A stretch of DNA of 64,000 bases. It comes from Tricholoma matsutake. Its lineage: Eukaryota; Basidiomycota; Agaricomycetes; Agaricales; Tricholomataceae. Below the pieces are notes generated by a model. That model searched no databases and was not told the DNA's origin. It saw only the letters and a list, made by a program, of their open reading frames with translations. The translations under genes and the position numbers were made by a program. Every line of letters starts with the position of its first letter. Within the stretch, counting starts at the first letter, position 1. Positions 35,440 through 47,500 of the stretch are shown here, one piece after another. Where the stretch lies: positions 3,348,001-3,412,000 of the forward strand of contig AP026545.1 in assembly GCA_026075535.2 (NCBI GenBank). Reading direction: 5' to 3'.

Positions 35440-36410
35440 ATTGAAAAGTTATGTGTGGGCGCAAGAAGGAGCGAAACAGTAATGACGACGTGTAAAACGA
35501 TCAACACCTTCAACCAGTATTGCGCCGGCACCAGCCGCGTCGGTATATAAAGCGGAGTTTCATAAAACCACTGCGCTTGTGTGTGGACCATTAGCTTTCC
35601 TCGGCGCCCTCGCTCGAAGTCAGCTATCTAGTCGGCGGTTAAGCTCTGACATAGTGCTCATGAACGAGAATCTGCAAGTCCACACGAGATGGAGGGGTTC
35701 GCTGTGTTCGGACATCAATGCTTGCCGTTTCGATCCCATTCTTATCGTCTTCACTATTGTTCCCGCAATCGCGTCGTCGACAACGGATCTTTTGTAGAAG
35801 ATATCTTCGCTCATTAACCACTTTAACCGACTTATGGAATTTGCCTTGAGCCCTAGTACTTAGTCAGACTGCCATCCGGAAACCGAAACAAACAAACAAG
35901 AATCCTGGTTTTTGACACTCCTTCGCATTCCAAATTCTCGGACAATTGAGTAGGCATCAAAGACGGACTGCGGCCCGACCGTTCTGCTCGCTGGTTTAGC
36001 TCCCTGACAATTGATTACAGAAACAGCAGTCCAGTCATCATGATGCTTTCTATATTGAGCCCATGAGTGAATGGGTATTTTCAAACTACTATAGGTGACG
36101 GGAATTGCAAATATATCACTTTTCAATTTCTACAGGCCTTCCACAACAACTTTGAGCTCTTAAATTTGAATCCTATGTCATTTTTACTCTTTTATGTCTG
36201 GTCATAAATTTTATATCTTTTTATTCGTTGAGCTCTCGGACAATGACCGAGGTCTAGGTGTAAGAAGTTCGCGATATGCAAATCTTTGTAACGGCTGGTC
36301 GAGGGCATATGGGAATTGGGAAGTCCGGTGACAAAGTCCGTCGGCATGTCGGCAGATGATATGTAATACAACCAAACACGCCTGGTGACTACACACTGGC
36401 GCCGTTGCTG
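35440..36410. other. Region between VMA3 and the mobile-element island
   Basis: About 970 bases. The first few hundred should hold the VMA3 promoter. Open frames on both strands (for example 35,579-35,797 plus; 35,620-35,821 and 35,860-36,126 minus) overlap one another and show no motif. No gene is called. Confidence 0.4.
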
Positions 36411-36900
36411 GCAACATGGGGGTGTTTCGTCAGTTTGAGGATCACTACGACCTTTCCATTGAACAAGTAACCATGTTTATCAGACTTGCCACCCAGCTCA
36501 AACAGGATATTCGGTTACCACTGCCACCTGATCAGTCCGAGTCTTAGCTTCAACAGTTCCTGACATTCTTCCAGCAAGTGTCGAACAGTTCCTAAGCAAG
36601 GCTATCAAGGTACTTGTTAGATGTGTGGGGGAAATGTGGGATGTTTTCAAGAGTGATGTGTGGGCAGCAAGCCCACTTCTTTTCTTCGAAGAGGACCTTG
36701 CATTGTTTAAGGAATATGGGTGGACACATGGACTAAGTAAGTCCCTCGTTCATCGACACTTGTGCGGGACCTTACTGACAAATATTCTCAGTGTTGTTGA
36801 CCTTTTCCCACTCTCTGAAACCTGTACAAATCATGAGTTCCCTCGTTGAGGCAAGGTGCTGAAGAAGGAGCAACAGTTGTGTACATGCTCAGTCATGGAC
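36411..36900 (+). pseudogene. KDZ-transposon-associated CxC5-like remnant
   Basis: Broken coding relic in the plus direction. Pieces in order: LSIEQVTMFIRLATQLKQDI, then a stop after PDQSES, LQQFLTFFQQV, another stop, then VGEMWDVFKSDVW, FKEYGWTHGLSKS, LFPLSETCTNHEFPR, a TGA, and GKVLKKEQQL. The order (weakly conserved helical start, a TCTN-Cys motif, then RxGKVLKK) matches the CxC5-type cysteine-cluster domain that precedes KDZ transposases in basidiomycete genomes. The KDZ catalytic part is missing. The TGA between R and GKVLKK sits where Arg is expected. It marks the left edge of the island. Confidence 0.5.
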
Positions 36901-36985
36901 CTTAGGGACTACCATGGATGATGTACTTAAGTCCATGGATATGGGTGGCATCCATGGATCATCCATGGGTATCCATATGAATACT
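36901..36985. repeat. CCATGGAT-type micro-repeat
   Basis: Within 85 bases the words CATGGAT, CCATGG and CATATG recur several times and overlap in both orientations, making a small palindrome-rich patch. It may be the decayed end of the KDZ element or simple-sequence drift. Confidence 0.35.
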
Positions 36986-37310
36986 ACTATTTTTTATGCT
37001 CTCAAATGCTGTAATATATGTACCATAGTCTATTAAAATGGTTTAGCAAGGTCAATTACCTGTTGGAGTGCCTTGTTGGCACACATTGCCACTAGCCAAG
37101 CCACTTGTTTTCAATAATCTGGCTATAGCATTGCAAATAAAATAGGTAAATGTCTCAAAATATTTGACATGGTAGAGGACCTCAAAAGCTGGAGGGTCTT
37201 CTGCAAACATTGGTTGATCCCATCAGTTATTGGTAAGCAATTTTAATTTAGCCACTTGCCATGAGCCAATGGCCAATAGAACTTCTATATCTCAATGTTA
37301 TGAGTCCTTA
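36986..37310. other. AT-rich spacer left of the fold-back element
   Basis: About 325 bases of AT-rich sequence without coding potential, poor in CpG like the rest of the island. Probably older repeat-derived DNA. Confidence 0.35.
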
Positions 37311-37853
37311 ACAAAGTTAAGACTTGTTCTTCAAACCTGGAATCAATGAAAAATTCAGTGTGACCATTTTTCCATGTCTGTTTTCCCCATGGTCAGTAAT
37401 TTTCAGCAACTATTACAAAAATTACTGACTTTACTACCCATGGGAGTCAAAAATTTATAGTGATGTTATACATCATTCTAACCGGTTTTTTGAGCTGAGT
37501 TCAAAAATGATATTGGGAGAGTCATCTGACTTACCATAAATGGAATATAGTGATGTTATATACCATTCTGATCTGTTTGTTGAGCTGAGTTCAAAAATGG
37601 ATTGGGAGAGTCATGTGACTTACCATAAATGGAATATAGTGATGTTATATCCATTCTAACCAGGATTTTGAGCTGAGTTTGAAAATGACATCTACAGTGA
37701 TGTGATTGACTTACCATAAATGGAATATAGTGATGTTATATACCATTCTAACCAGGATTTTGAGCTGAGTTTGAAAATGACATCTACAGACTCTCATTGT
37801 CATTTTTGAACTCAGCTCAAAAAACAGATCAGAATGGTATATAACATCACTAT
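37311..37853. repeat. Left half of a fold-back element, ~90-bp tandem units
   Basis: The outer part (from GAGTCCTTAACAAAGTTAAGAC) is the inverted copy of 53,455-53,608. Inward lie about four imperfect units of ~90 bp, each containing TAGTGATGTTATA, GAGCTGAGTT and TTACCATAAATGGAATA. The last 70 bases are already in the opposite orientation, so the centre of the palindrome lies near 37,790. It ends at ACTAT (37,849-37,853), the target duplication of the retroelement inserted next. Without later insertions the element would be about 1.1 kb. Confidence 0.7.
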
Positions 37854-38006
37854 TGTAATCTTGGAGAAATTCACTGAAGAAAAGGCACAGAGACAGAATG
37901 AGCAGAAGAGATCTATTTGAAGGAGACTCTAGAGTATGATGATGATGGTGATGATGATGGTAGTTGGTAAGGATCAGTGAGGCCAAAGTATAAGTAACAT
38001 TCTTAC
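37854..38006 (-). repeat. Left (3') LTR of the outer retroelement
   Basis: 153 bases ending CTTAC, where the inner retroelement inserted; the final A of the LTR is at 44,401. Compared with the right LTR it lacks about 26 bases near the end. Includes a GATGATGATGG triplet tract. Confidence 0.8.
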
Positions 38007-38440
38007 TATAAGGGCAACCTCAGCCTCTAGCAAAGGGAAATCTGAAGTTAAAATTATACTACATATTACAGGGATTGGGGATGCACCTAGCAAAGGGAAA
38101 TCCAAAGAGAAAGCTCTAAGGATCCCTTTGCCGATGCCTGGTATATGTGAAGACGACAAAAATCAAATAATAACCTAAAAATAGAAAAGGTGGAGATAGA
38201 CAGATCAAGGCCGCCGAATGACATCATACCAAGGGGTAGATGTTGGAAGGGGTACTCCGCCTCTAAATATAAAACTGTCAACATGCACAAACATGATAGA
38301 AAGGGAAATTAGTAATAAAATCTGGAAAAATCATAGAAAATGAAGAATAGAAGGAAATGAAGTGAGGAAAAATATAGAACAAACATAAAAAATAGGAGAA
38401 ACACACAAGGCACCCCCCTAGTCCCCCTAGTCCCCTTACA
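38007..38440 (-). repeat. 3' LTR of the inner retroelement
   Basis: Plus-strand reading TATAAGGGCAACC...CCCTTACA, 434 bases; ends form the imperfect inverted pair TGTAAGGG/CCCTTATA. Same family as 43,962-44,395 and the solo LTR at 54,081-54,506. Confidence 0.85.
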
Positions 38441-38475
38441 TCACCCCCTTTCTAAGATGCATCACCCCAATGCAT

Positions 38476-41400
38476 TCAAAATCGCATACGACCAAAGTCC
38501 ATGACTTGAATGCGACGTGGTGCAGCAGTGTGCCGTTGGTAGAATTCCTTGACTAACCGAGGGGCATCCACGTCAGACTCTTCAACCCATGAGTTCTCCT
38601 CATACCCATAACCCTTCCAATGCACCAAATACTGGAGTTTTCCTCGATGCAACCGGCTGTCCAAGATTGACTCGACTTTGTATTGGGGTTCTCCCTCGAT
38701 CACTGTAGGCGGTGGTGGTGGGTGTGAATGGCATCCCAGGAATGGATCTGGGGGAGCTGGAAGGAGTTTGACGACATGGAAGACTGGGTGGAGTCTGGAC
38801 ATGGAGGCTGGGAGGCATAGACGATAGGCATGCATTCCAACACACTTGACGATGGGGAAAGGTCCCAGGAAGCGATGAGCAAGTTTCTTGGACGGACACA
38901 TAGTGGAGATGTCACTGGAGTCAAGATAAACTTGATCACCAACCTTGTACTGAGGGGTCAGAGAATGGCGTTGGTTGTAAAAGCATGCCATGTCGTCCTT
39001 CGCCTTTGCCTCCTCCAAGCTATCCCGCATGTGTTCTGTGAACTCATTCACCATCTCAATGTGTGAGGGAGTTTGGCAAGGTTCAAATCCCATGTGTGGA
39101 TGTCGTCCAGTGTCTAAGAGGAAAGGGGTCTGTTGAGTGGAAGCATGGACATGGTTGTTGTATCCGAACTCGGCCAAGGGGAGAAGATCATCCCAATTGT
39201 CCTGGCATTCATTGACAAAGATGCAGATGTACTGCTCCAGTTCCTGGTTGACTCACTCAGTCTGGCTGTCGGTTTGTGGGTGATAAGCAGTCGAAGCAAG
39301 GAGTTTGATTCCCAGGAGTTGGTACAGCTCATGAGTGAACTCTGCCATGAACTGAGGGCCACGATCAGAGAGGAAAGCACCAGGAAGTCCATGTAATTTC
39401 CACACATGGTGGAGGTAGAGTTGGGCGGCACCAAGGGCACTGACAGTGGTGTGAGTGGGAATGAAGTGAGCGCATTTTCCCACTGAATCAACTGTTGCAC
39501 ATCACTGCATCAAACCCATTCGACTCTGGCAACTCCACCACAAAGTCGACACTGACAGCATCCCAATGACTCTCTGGAACAGGAAGAGGGTGTAGCTCAC
39601 CAATGGGTTTGCAATGAGGAATCTTGGTGCATAAGCAAAGGTCACAAGTGTGACAATACTGACCAGGAACTAGAAAAGTGTGGTGCTAAGCATCATTGTA
39701 ATGCTACTAGTATTCTTGACAACATTCAAGGTATCACAAAGTATATTATATTATCAACACAATCTCTGGACATGGAAAAGGTCAAAGGAACCAGGAAAGT
39801 GTGGGTGTGGTGCTAAGCATTATCATAGAATTATTCTCAACCTTCAGGTTGTTTATTTATTGAAATGATACTTGGTTTCTGAGTTGGTGCTACATAAGTT
39901 TGGGATTGTATTTAATGCCATATTCTCCTCTATTGTATTTCTACTATTATTATCTCTCCTAACAAGAAGGGACTCAATTAATGTACTACTAGTTATCATA
40001 TCATAATACATGTAGGAGTACTGTATACAATATGATAATATCAATACAGGTTGTGTACTCTTCTCTATTGTATTTCTACTATTATTATCTCTCCTAACAA
40101 GAAGGGACTCAATTAATGTACTACTAGTTATCATACCATAATACATGTAGGAGTACTGTATGCCATGACATTTGTGGCCACCAATAATTCCATGAGGTGA
40201 GCTCCAAGGTCTTCCAGCGTCCAGGATGACCAGCAATCTGTGAGTCATGGTGTTGGGATATGATGCACCGGCGAAGGTCTGGGTCATTGGGGATGTAGAT
40301 GCAATCCCTGAAATACAACAAGTCCTCTTTTTCAGCCCACTCTGCTGCATGCAAGGAAAGGGTGGATCCCTTCCTCAGTTTTTTAACAGCTCAGGCAACA
40401 ACATCCTCATGTAAACCGCTACAGTTTGCACAACAAATGTCATGTAGGATGTCCCACTCCTCGCCCTGGGGTGCGATGCCTTCCAGTGCCCAAATGGTGA
40501 ACAGGTCTGGCTGCAACAACACAATGTTTTGGTTGTCATTGCTGCCATCCCGATGGTCTGCACGTCAGGAGAGGGCATCGGTCTTCCCCATGCTGCGACC
40601 TGGACAGTGGTGCAAGGAGAAGTTGAATCTGGATAGATACAGGGACCAACGAGCTTGATGATGGTTCAATTTCTTGGCCATCATAAAGTACTCAAGATTC
40701 TTGTGATCCGTCCAAATTTCCACCTTGTGTTGGGCACCCTCGAGGAAGTGTCACCACTCCTCAAGCGCACACATTATCACCAACATCTCCTTGTCATGGA
40801 TCTCATAATTTTGCTCTACAGCACTAAGGCTTTTGGAGTAGAATGCAACAGGATGCCACTTCTGGTCCTCCAGAGACTGCTGAGACAACATGGCGCCTGT
40901 CACAAAGTCAGAACTGTTGGCTTCTACATGAAAAGGACATGAATCGTCAGCAAAGGTAAGAATGGGAGCGGAAGTGACCATCTCCTTAAGCTTTTCAAAT
41001 GCCTCCTGTTGTGCATTATCCCACCTCCATGCCTCCTTTCCTGTCAAGTCAAACAGTGGTCATGCATGATGTGAGAAATCCTTGATAAAACACCAAAAGA
41101 AATTGATGAAGCCCAGGAAAGACTGCACCTCTTTCTTGTTCATGGGTGTCGGCGAGGCGCGTGATGCGATGGTGCTCTTCAACCATGCGAGTGAAGATGA
41201 GGATGTTGTCAAGATAGATGCAGACAATGCCTTTGAGGATGAGGTCATGGAAAATGTCATTCATCATGGTCTGAAAGGTGGCAGGACTATTAGTAAGGCC
41301 AAAGAACATGACAAGCAGTTTGAAAAGACCACGGTTGGTATGAAAGGCTGCCTTCCACTCATCTCCCTCCTTTATCCTCACATTATTGTAGCCCCAATGG

Positions 41401-43768
41401 ATGTTGAGCTTGGTGAAGTATCGGGCTCCATGGAGCTGGTTCATGAGTTCAGAGATGAGAGGTAATGGGTAGCAATTTTTGACCGTGATATCGTTGAGCC
41501 TTCTGTAGTCTTGAACCGGTCGAAGTGAGCCATCCTTCTTCTTGACAAAGAAAAAGGGAGAGGCCATGGGTGACTTCGATGGTCAAATATGTCCAGAGGC
41601 CAGGTGCTCGTTGATGAACTGGTCAAGCTGTTGTTGTTCTTCAGGAGAGAGAGGATAGACCTTGCAGGATGAAGGGGTTGCACTGGGGGTGAGTTCGATC
41701 ACGTGATCCCATGGCTTGCGCGCAGGGAGAGAGTCGAACGATTCCTTGGAGAACACATCTCCAAACTCATGGAGATGAGGGAGCAAGGAATTAGTAGAGG
41801 ATTTAGCAGCATTGTTTTTGTGGAAGGCCTCAGTGAGGCATTGGGATATGTTCGATGTAGCACACACCTTGTGTGATGGACAAATTGCAGTGTAGAAAAT
41901 CCGATCACCTTCCTCTACTTCCTCTGGCTCCTCCTCCTCATCATCCGAGTCCGGCATCAGATCAGGAACCCCTTCCAACTCCACTTCAGGTATAGGGAGG
42001 GGTCCGGCACGACACTTCTGAGTACGTCGTATCACGGCCTTCTGTCCACGATGTTCTTGCTGGCTTCTGTGAAACAAGTATGACAGCGGGATGGACATCG
42101 GCTCATGGTAACCTCCCCGGTATGCCAGTCGACCTCTGGGTTATGGTCTCAAAGCCATGGATAGCCCAAAATAACCTTTTGCTTTCCTAATTGAGTGACA
42201 GCAAAAAGGGCACGCTCACTATGATCTTTGTAACGGAGGACCAGGTCTACAACCTCTCAGATGGCACCAGCTTCATTTGGGGACCCATCCACATTATACA
42301 CAGGTATTGGACGTGAGAGTGAGCAAGTATTTAGGTGACGTTGTTGTGCAAGATGGGCATCAATGAAGAAACCAGTTGCACCAGAGTCCAGGAGCGCAGA
42401 GACACCGAGTATCTGTCCAGTGTTGGTCGTCTGCAGTTCAATTGCTAGGTTCAAGGAATGTGTAGAGGGAGTGGATGCAACAATATATTTGTATGGTAGT
42501 TTACGCTCCCATGATTTAATTTTGGGGTGTGGAGCAGAGGGAGAGATGGGAAGAGCAGGTACATCTTCAGCCAACTTTGAAGGGTCAGAGAGGGGAACAG
42601 TCACAGAAATGGATTCATTCTCCGGGGATTCAACTGACAAGACTTCAAAGTGGTTATGGACAGGCAGTGAGGGCGTACAATTCACTCGCTGCAAATAGAA
42701 AAATCCTGCTCCTCTACAACTTCTGACTTGATCTCCTCTGCAACCTGATCCTTCGCTTCCTCGACATCTACAAGTGCCAACAAGTCTTGGAGGAGTTCAT
42801 CTTGCCCCTCGGGGGTGAGCATGCGGATATCCTGACGATGGGGACACACTCCAGCCCTGTGCCCAGTTTCCCCACAGTGGTAGCAGAGATCCAACCTACA
42901 CGCATGGCTGCAGGCTGCATCAACATCCATTGGTACTGGGACATTGATGGCTGGTGTGGGAGTCTGACGAACAGGAATGGGGTTAAGGTGGGGAAGGGTT
43001 TGATTGAAGGTGTAGGGCATATGAGTGGTAGTTGGAGCATGGAATGCAGCATTAAACACCGCATTTGTGAGTCGGTTCTCATCACAGAGTGAAGCAGCTT
43101 CATACCAAGCATAGATATCATCGTCCGCTGGGTGCCCCTTCCAACATCTGTGCAATCTGGTCCTGAATTTCTTGATTGAGGCCCCATCGGAACTTCACCA
43201 CCACTGGTAGCCCACTCCCATATCCTGCCATGTCCACCAAATCCTTAAACTCATCAATATAATCATCCACAGATCGACACACCTGGTGGTAAGAGGATGA
43301 CTCGAGTCATGTCATGGCTTGGTGGTGCTTGTTGAGGGGACAAAAGTGGCATACAAACTTGGCTCAAAAGTCACCCCAAGTGGAGAAAGGTAGAGAACCG
43401 AGTTCTTTAGTTTGACGCAGAATACAGTCCATGTAGAGATAGGCACGTTCAGATTTCATGTATGTGAAGGCCCAATAAATTTTTGCAGCCTCATCGACGA
43501 ATTGATGCAACTGGAGACTGATGTATAACTCACAGGAATTAAGGAATGCATGTCCCTGCGCATGTGCACCATTAAATTCAGCGGGGGGAGATGGTTTGAT
43601 CTGGGCCTTTAGTGGGCGCATTTGACAGTATGTCGTTGTTGGGTGCACTTGGAGTCGCAATGGGGGGAATATTGGTCGTAGGGTTAGTCTGGAGGGTCCT
43701 GATGAAGTTTTCAATCGTAGATTTAAGCGAATTGATTTGCGCACATATTCCAGAAACATCGCTTTCAA
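38476..43768 (-). pseudogene. Gag-pol of the inner retroelement, decayed
   Basis: Read on the minus strand from 43,768 down. Gag pieces end in a zinc knuckle CYHCGETGHRAGVC (about 42,890). Then come protease (SALLDSGATGFFID, about 42,400), reverse transcriptase ([20 protein letters not shown]; catalytic box YLDN at about 41,215 where YLDD is expected), RNase H (FHVEANSSDFVTGAMLS) and integrase (HDSQIAGHPGRWKTLE; later MAEFGYNNHVHAST). At the C-terminus is a chromodomain (YLVHWKGYGYEENSWV, about 38,610), which targets such elements to heterochromatin. Several frameshifts and stops separate the pieces, and a 492-bp insertion splits the integrase zinc-binding region. Not functional. Confidence 0.85.
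39662..40153. mobile_element. 492-bp insertion inside the inner retroelement
   Basis: The integrase frame WPQMS...IQYCHTCDLC is interrupted by 492 bases flanked by TACTG on both sides (39,657-39,661 and 40,154-40,158), a 5-bp duplication as made by LTR elements. It contains a ~92-bp unit present twice, spaced 135 bp (from 39,931 and 40,066), with a single visible mismatch. Possibly a rearranged solo LTR; no coding capacity. Confidence 0.6.
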
Positions 43769-43961
43769 GCGTGTTGAGGTGCTCTCATGCGTCCATGTCG
43801 CTAGGGGGCGCGTTTGGTGAAAATGGCAGTGCAGTAAAGGCGAGACTGTCTGGAACGGTGTGTAGGGAGTCTGTGGAGCTTTGGGAAGTGTCGTCCACTC
43901 TGTACCTGCCTATCTTGGGCAGTGCATTCACGATTTCGGGCCTTAGGGGAGAGTTTTCTAC

Positions 43962-44395
43962 TATAAGGGCAACCTCAGCCTCTAGCAAAGGGAAATCTGA
44001 AGTTAAAATTATACTACATATTACAGGGATTGGGGATGCACCTAGCAAAGGGAAATCTGAAGAGAAAACTCTAAGGATCCCTTTGCCGATGCCCAGTATA
44101 TGTGAAGACGACAAAAATCAAATAATAACCTGAAAATAGAAAAGGCAGAGATAGGCAGATCAAGGCTGCCGAATGACATCATACCAAGGGGTAGATGTTG
44201 GAAGGGGTACTCCGCCTCTAAATATAAAACTGTCAACATGCACAAACATGATAGAAAGGGAAATTAGTAATAAAATCCGGAAAAATCATAGAAAATGAAG
44301 AATAGAAGGAAATGAAGTGAGGAAAAATATAGAACAAATGTAAAAAATAGGAGAAACACACAAGGCACCCACCTAGTCCCCCTAGTTCCCTTACA
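43962..44395 (-). repeat. 5' LTR of the inner retroelement
   Basis: 434-base partner of 38,007-38,440, same length and orientation, lying just upstream of the gag start on the minus strand. Confidence 0.85.
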
Positions 44396-44537
44396 CTTAC
44401 ACCCTCCCCTCCATCAAAAATAAAGAAAATCCATGCACAAAGGAAAGAAAATATAAGTAAAAGGTGCGCGATCATGGGTGCATTAAAAACCCACTTGGGG
44501 AAAACTACCGGTCAGCGTGCGAAAGGGAAAAGACTAC

Positions 44538-47500
44538 CTAAGGTAAAATGTTGTCCTTTCGAGCCAACCAAATGTTGAGTGCTTCACAGTCCTCGAGTTC
44601 GTGGCCAGGTAGCCAACGGTCTTCTTCAGGGCCATAACCAAGCCAACATACAAGGTATTGCACGCCTCACCTGCACTTTTGTTCCTCCAGAATCCTATTG
44701 ATGGTATACTCCTCGTGCGAGTCGACAATGATGGCAGGAGGTTGTTGTAATTCGCGATTTGGAAAAAGCTCCTTATCATTCTCAATGAAGGGTAGGGCCT
44801 GTGATGTATGAAATGTGGGGAAGGTGTTCGGGTGGTTAGGCATGTTGACAGTTATGGTAGAAATATCTGGGGCCATTTCAGTAATGAGGTAAGGGCCATC
44901 ATAGCAAGGCATGAATTTCACGACTTGGTGTTCATCCTTTGCTTTGTAATCTCTGCATCTGTGTAATGTGAATAATACGACTCTGTTCCCTTTCTCAAAA
45001 GGAAAATCATTAGATTGGTGCTCATTTGCAGAAATAGATTGTGATATATTAGCACCCAGTAAGTTGTCCTGGGCTTCCTTGACGTCCAGTTTGAGCTGCT
45101 CAATTACATCAACCACACGGATGTCCTCAATGGTTCCATCCGAAGACAATATCAGAGGCAGAATGATTCTTGGGCTTTGTCCCATGCACAGTTGGAATGG
45201 TGAAAAACCTGTTGAAGGATTAATGGAGTTCATGATGTCAAAGTGTATCCATGGTAGGGCTCGGTGCCAGCCAGTTTGGTTCCGCTCAACATGGTATTGC
45301 AGGCACTGATTGATTGTTTTGTTCGAGCATTCGCTAGCACCATCAGATTGAGGATGATATGCTGTTGACATTTTCAGTTTTACACCAGTTAGTTTATGGA
45401 GCGTCTGCCAAAGTTTGAAAGGAAGAGCTTATTGCAGTCTAAAACGATCTCCAATGGGAGTCCATTCTCACAGCACCATTCATCAAAAAATATGACTGCC
45501 AGGTCTTCTGCGCTAATATTTGTACGTGTTGGGATGATCAGAATGTCGCTGTTCAGTCGATCTGTGAAGGAAACAATGCAGTTGAAGCCTTCATCTTCTG
45601 GCAAAGGACCAATGAAGTCCATTGCAACAGAGGTCTGGGATGGGCAGAGGGTGCAATGGTCCCATTGGTTTCTTCATGGTAGGCTTGTTGCATTGGCAGT
45701 CTGGGCATGCAGGTACATATGCATGCTCCAGGTCCCAACACATGTTGGGCCAGTAGAGCGATTCACGAAGTGATCCGTATGATTTAGAGAACCAAAAATG
45801 GCCTAGGACATCGTGAGCCAAATGAAAAAGTGATTCACATATGTTTGGGTTCCATGGAATGATCAACCGGTCACCAGCATATAGCAACCCATCTCTGTTT
45901 TGAATTCTGTGTGGGAGGAACGGAGCATCCATCAGGCACTTACACCATGGATCCTCAGCATATCCTGAATGGATTGAACTCAAAAGTCCGTTGTCTACTG
46001 CTATTGAAAATGTGGCTGCAATGGATGGAGGGGAGTTGGCAGTTGTCACTGGATCTGTCAAGATATGTGCACACGTGAATGATGTATCATCATTACTGTA
46101 GATTAATATGACTGTATCAGGTTGGTCGGGGGGGTATGGTGTTGATGCTGATGATTCAGCATCAAACAAGGTTTGGGATAACACGTCTGCTGCACAGTTC
46201 TCTTCCCCCTTGACATAGATGATCTTGCAGTCATATTGAGACATAAATTCCATCCATCAGGCCTGGCAGTGGCTAAGGTCTCATTGTGTGTCAAAGTTTT
46301 CTAGTGTTTTGTGATCAGTGTAAATAAAAAATGGGACACCCACAAGGTCAGAACACCACTTCTGGAGTTCATGGATGATCATGAGCATTTCCTTCTCGTG
46401 GACCAGGTAGTTCAATTCAACTCCCTTGAATGTCATTGAATCAAAAGCGACCAGACGAGCTGTTTCCCATGAGTTCCCAAATGAAAGGACAGCTCCTGAT
46501 TGATAGTCGCTTGCGTCCGTGGTGACAAAAATCTTGTGATCAGGCATAAGGTCATAATTGATTGTCATCAGGCATTCATGGCTGATCACAGCCTTCTTAA
46601 TTTTATTGAAAGCAAGCTGGTGAGCATCCGTCCAGGTTGGAAATATTTTGTTGCACTCCTTTGTGGTGAGTTCTGAAAGGATGTGCATGTGGTCTGTGAT
46701 ATGGGGCAAAAAATGGGCAACATAACAAACCAATCTGCAGAACTGACAAACTTCCTTTGTGTTCCGAGGTCGAGGCCAATTGACAATGTGTTCCATCTTC
46801 TTAGAATCAGCCTCGATTCCCCAAGCGGAGATGTGGTGTCCAAGGAAATCTACCTCTGTTAAAAATAGGTGCATTTTCTTTGGGTTGCAGTATAATTGTG
46901 CATCCCTAAGAGCCTTCAGGATCATGTGCACATTCTGGCAGTATTCTTTGAGTGAGTTTGACCAAATGATGATGTCATCAAGATAGACATGGCAGATTCT
47001 GCCAATCCAAGGCCATAACACAGGAGTAACCTGACATTGGTGAATCACGGGTGAGTTCTTGAGTCCCATCGGCATCACTGTCCACTCAAAGAGGCTGAAC
47101 GGTGTTGATACAGCGGTCAGAGGAATGTCTGCAGAGTGCATGCACGTTTGAAAGAAACTGTTTGTCATATCTATTGTACCCCAGATCTTACCTTTCTCGC
47201 AATCATTCAAGATATCATCAATCCGAGGGATAGGATGGGAGTCAGAGATGGTGTTCTTGTTCAGTTGTTGGTAATCATTCACCCATCTTGGAAGGACAGT
47301 TGGGTCCAACTTTGGGATGATGAAGGCAGGCGACACATGTGGGGAAGATGATGGTCAGATATGGACAGTGTCAAGGTGTTGCTGGATGAGAGTTTTCCAA
47401 GTGTCTCGAAATTTTCATGGACATGCATAGGTCCACGTTTTAATTGTCTGTTCGGCATTTTTAAGTTTTATCTGTGCTGTGATGTCTTGTGGGAGCTTAT

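Larger units (their letters stand above)
38007..44395 (-). mobile_element. Inner Ty3 (chromodomain) LTR retroelement
   Basis: A 6,389-bp element with two 434-bp LTRs (38,007-38,440 and 43,962-44,395). It is flanked by the 5-bp duplication CTTAC (38,002-38,006 and 44,396-44,400) and transcribed from the minus strand. A purine-rich tract (AGAAAGGGGG on the minus strand, about 38,441-38,455) abuts the 3' LTR. The LTRs differ at about 15 positions by eye, nearly all transitions, so the insertion is not recent but younger than its host element. Gag and pol are both frameshifted. It carries a 492-bp insertion in the integrase region. Confidence 0.88.

Noticed and set aside
37914..37970. GATGATGATGG triplet tract as a coding or regulatory repeat
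   Set aside because: Part of the outer retroelement LTR and present again at 52,905-52,940.
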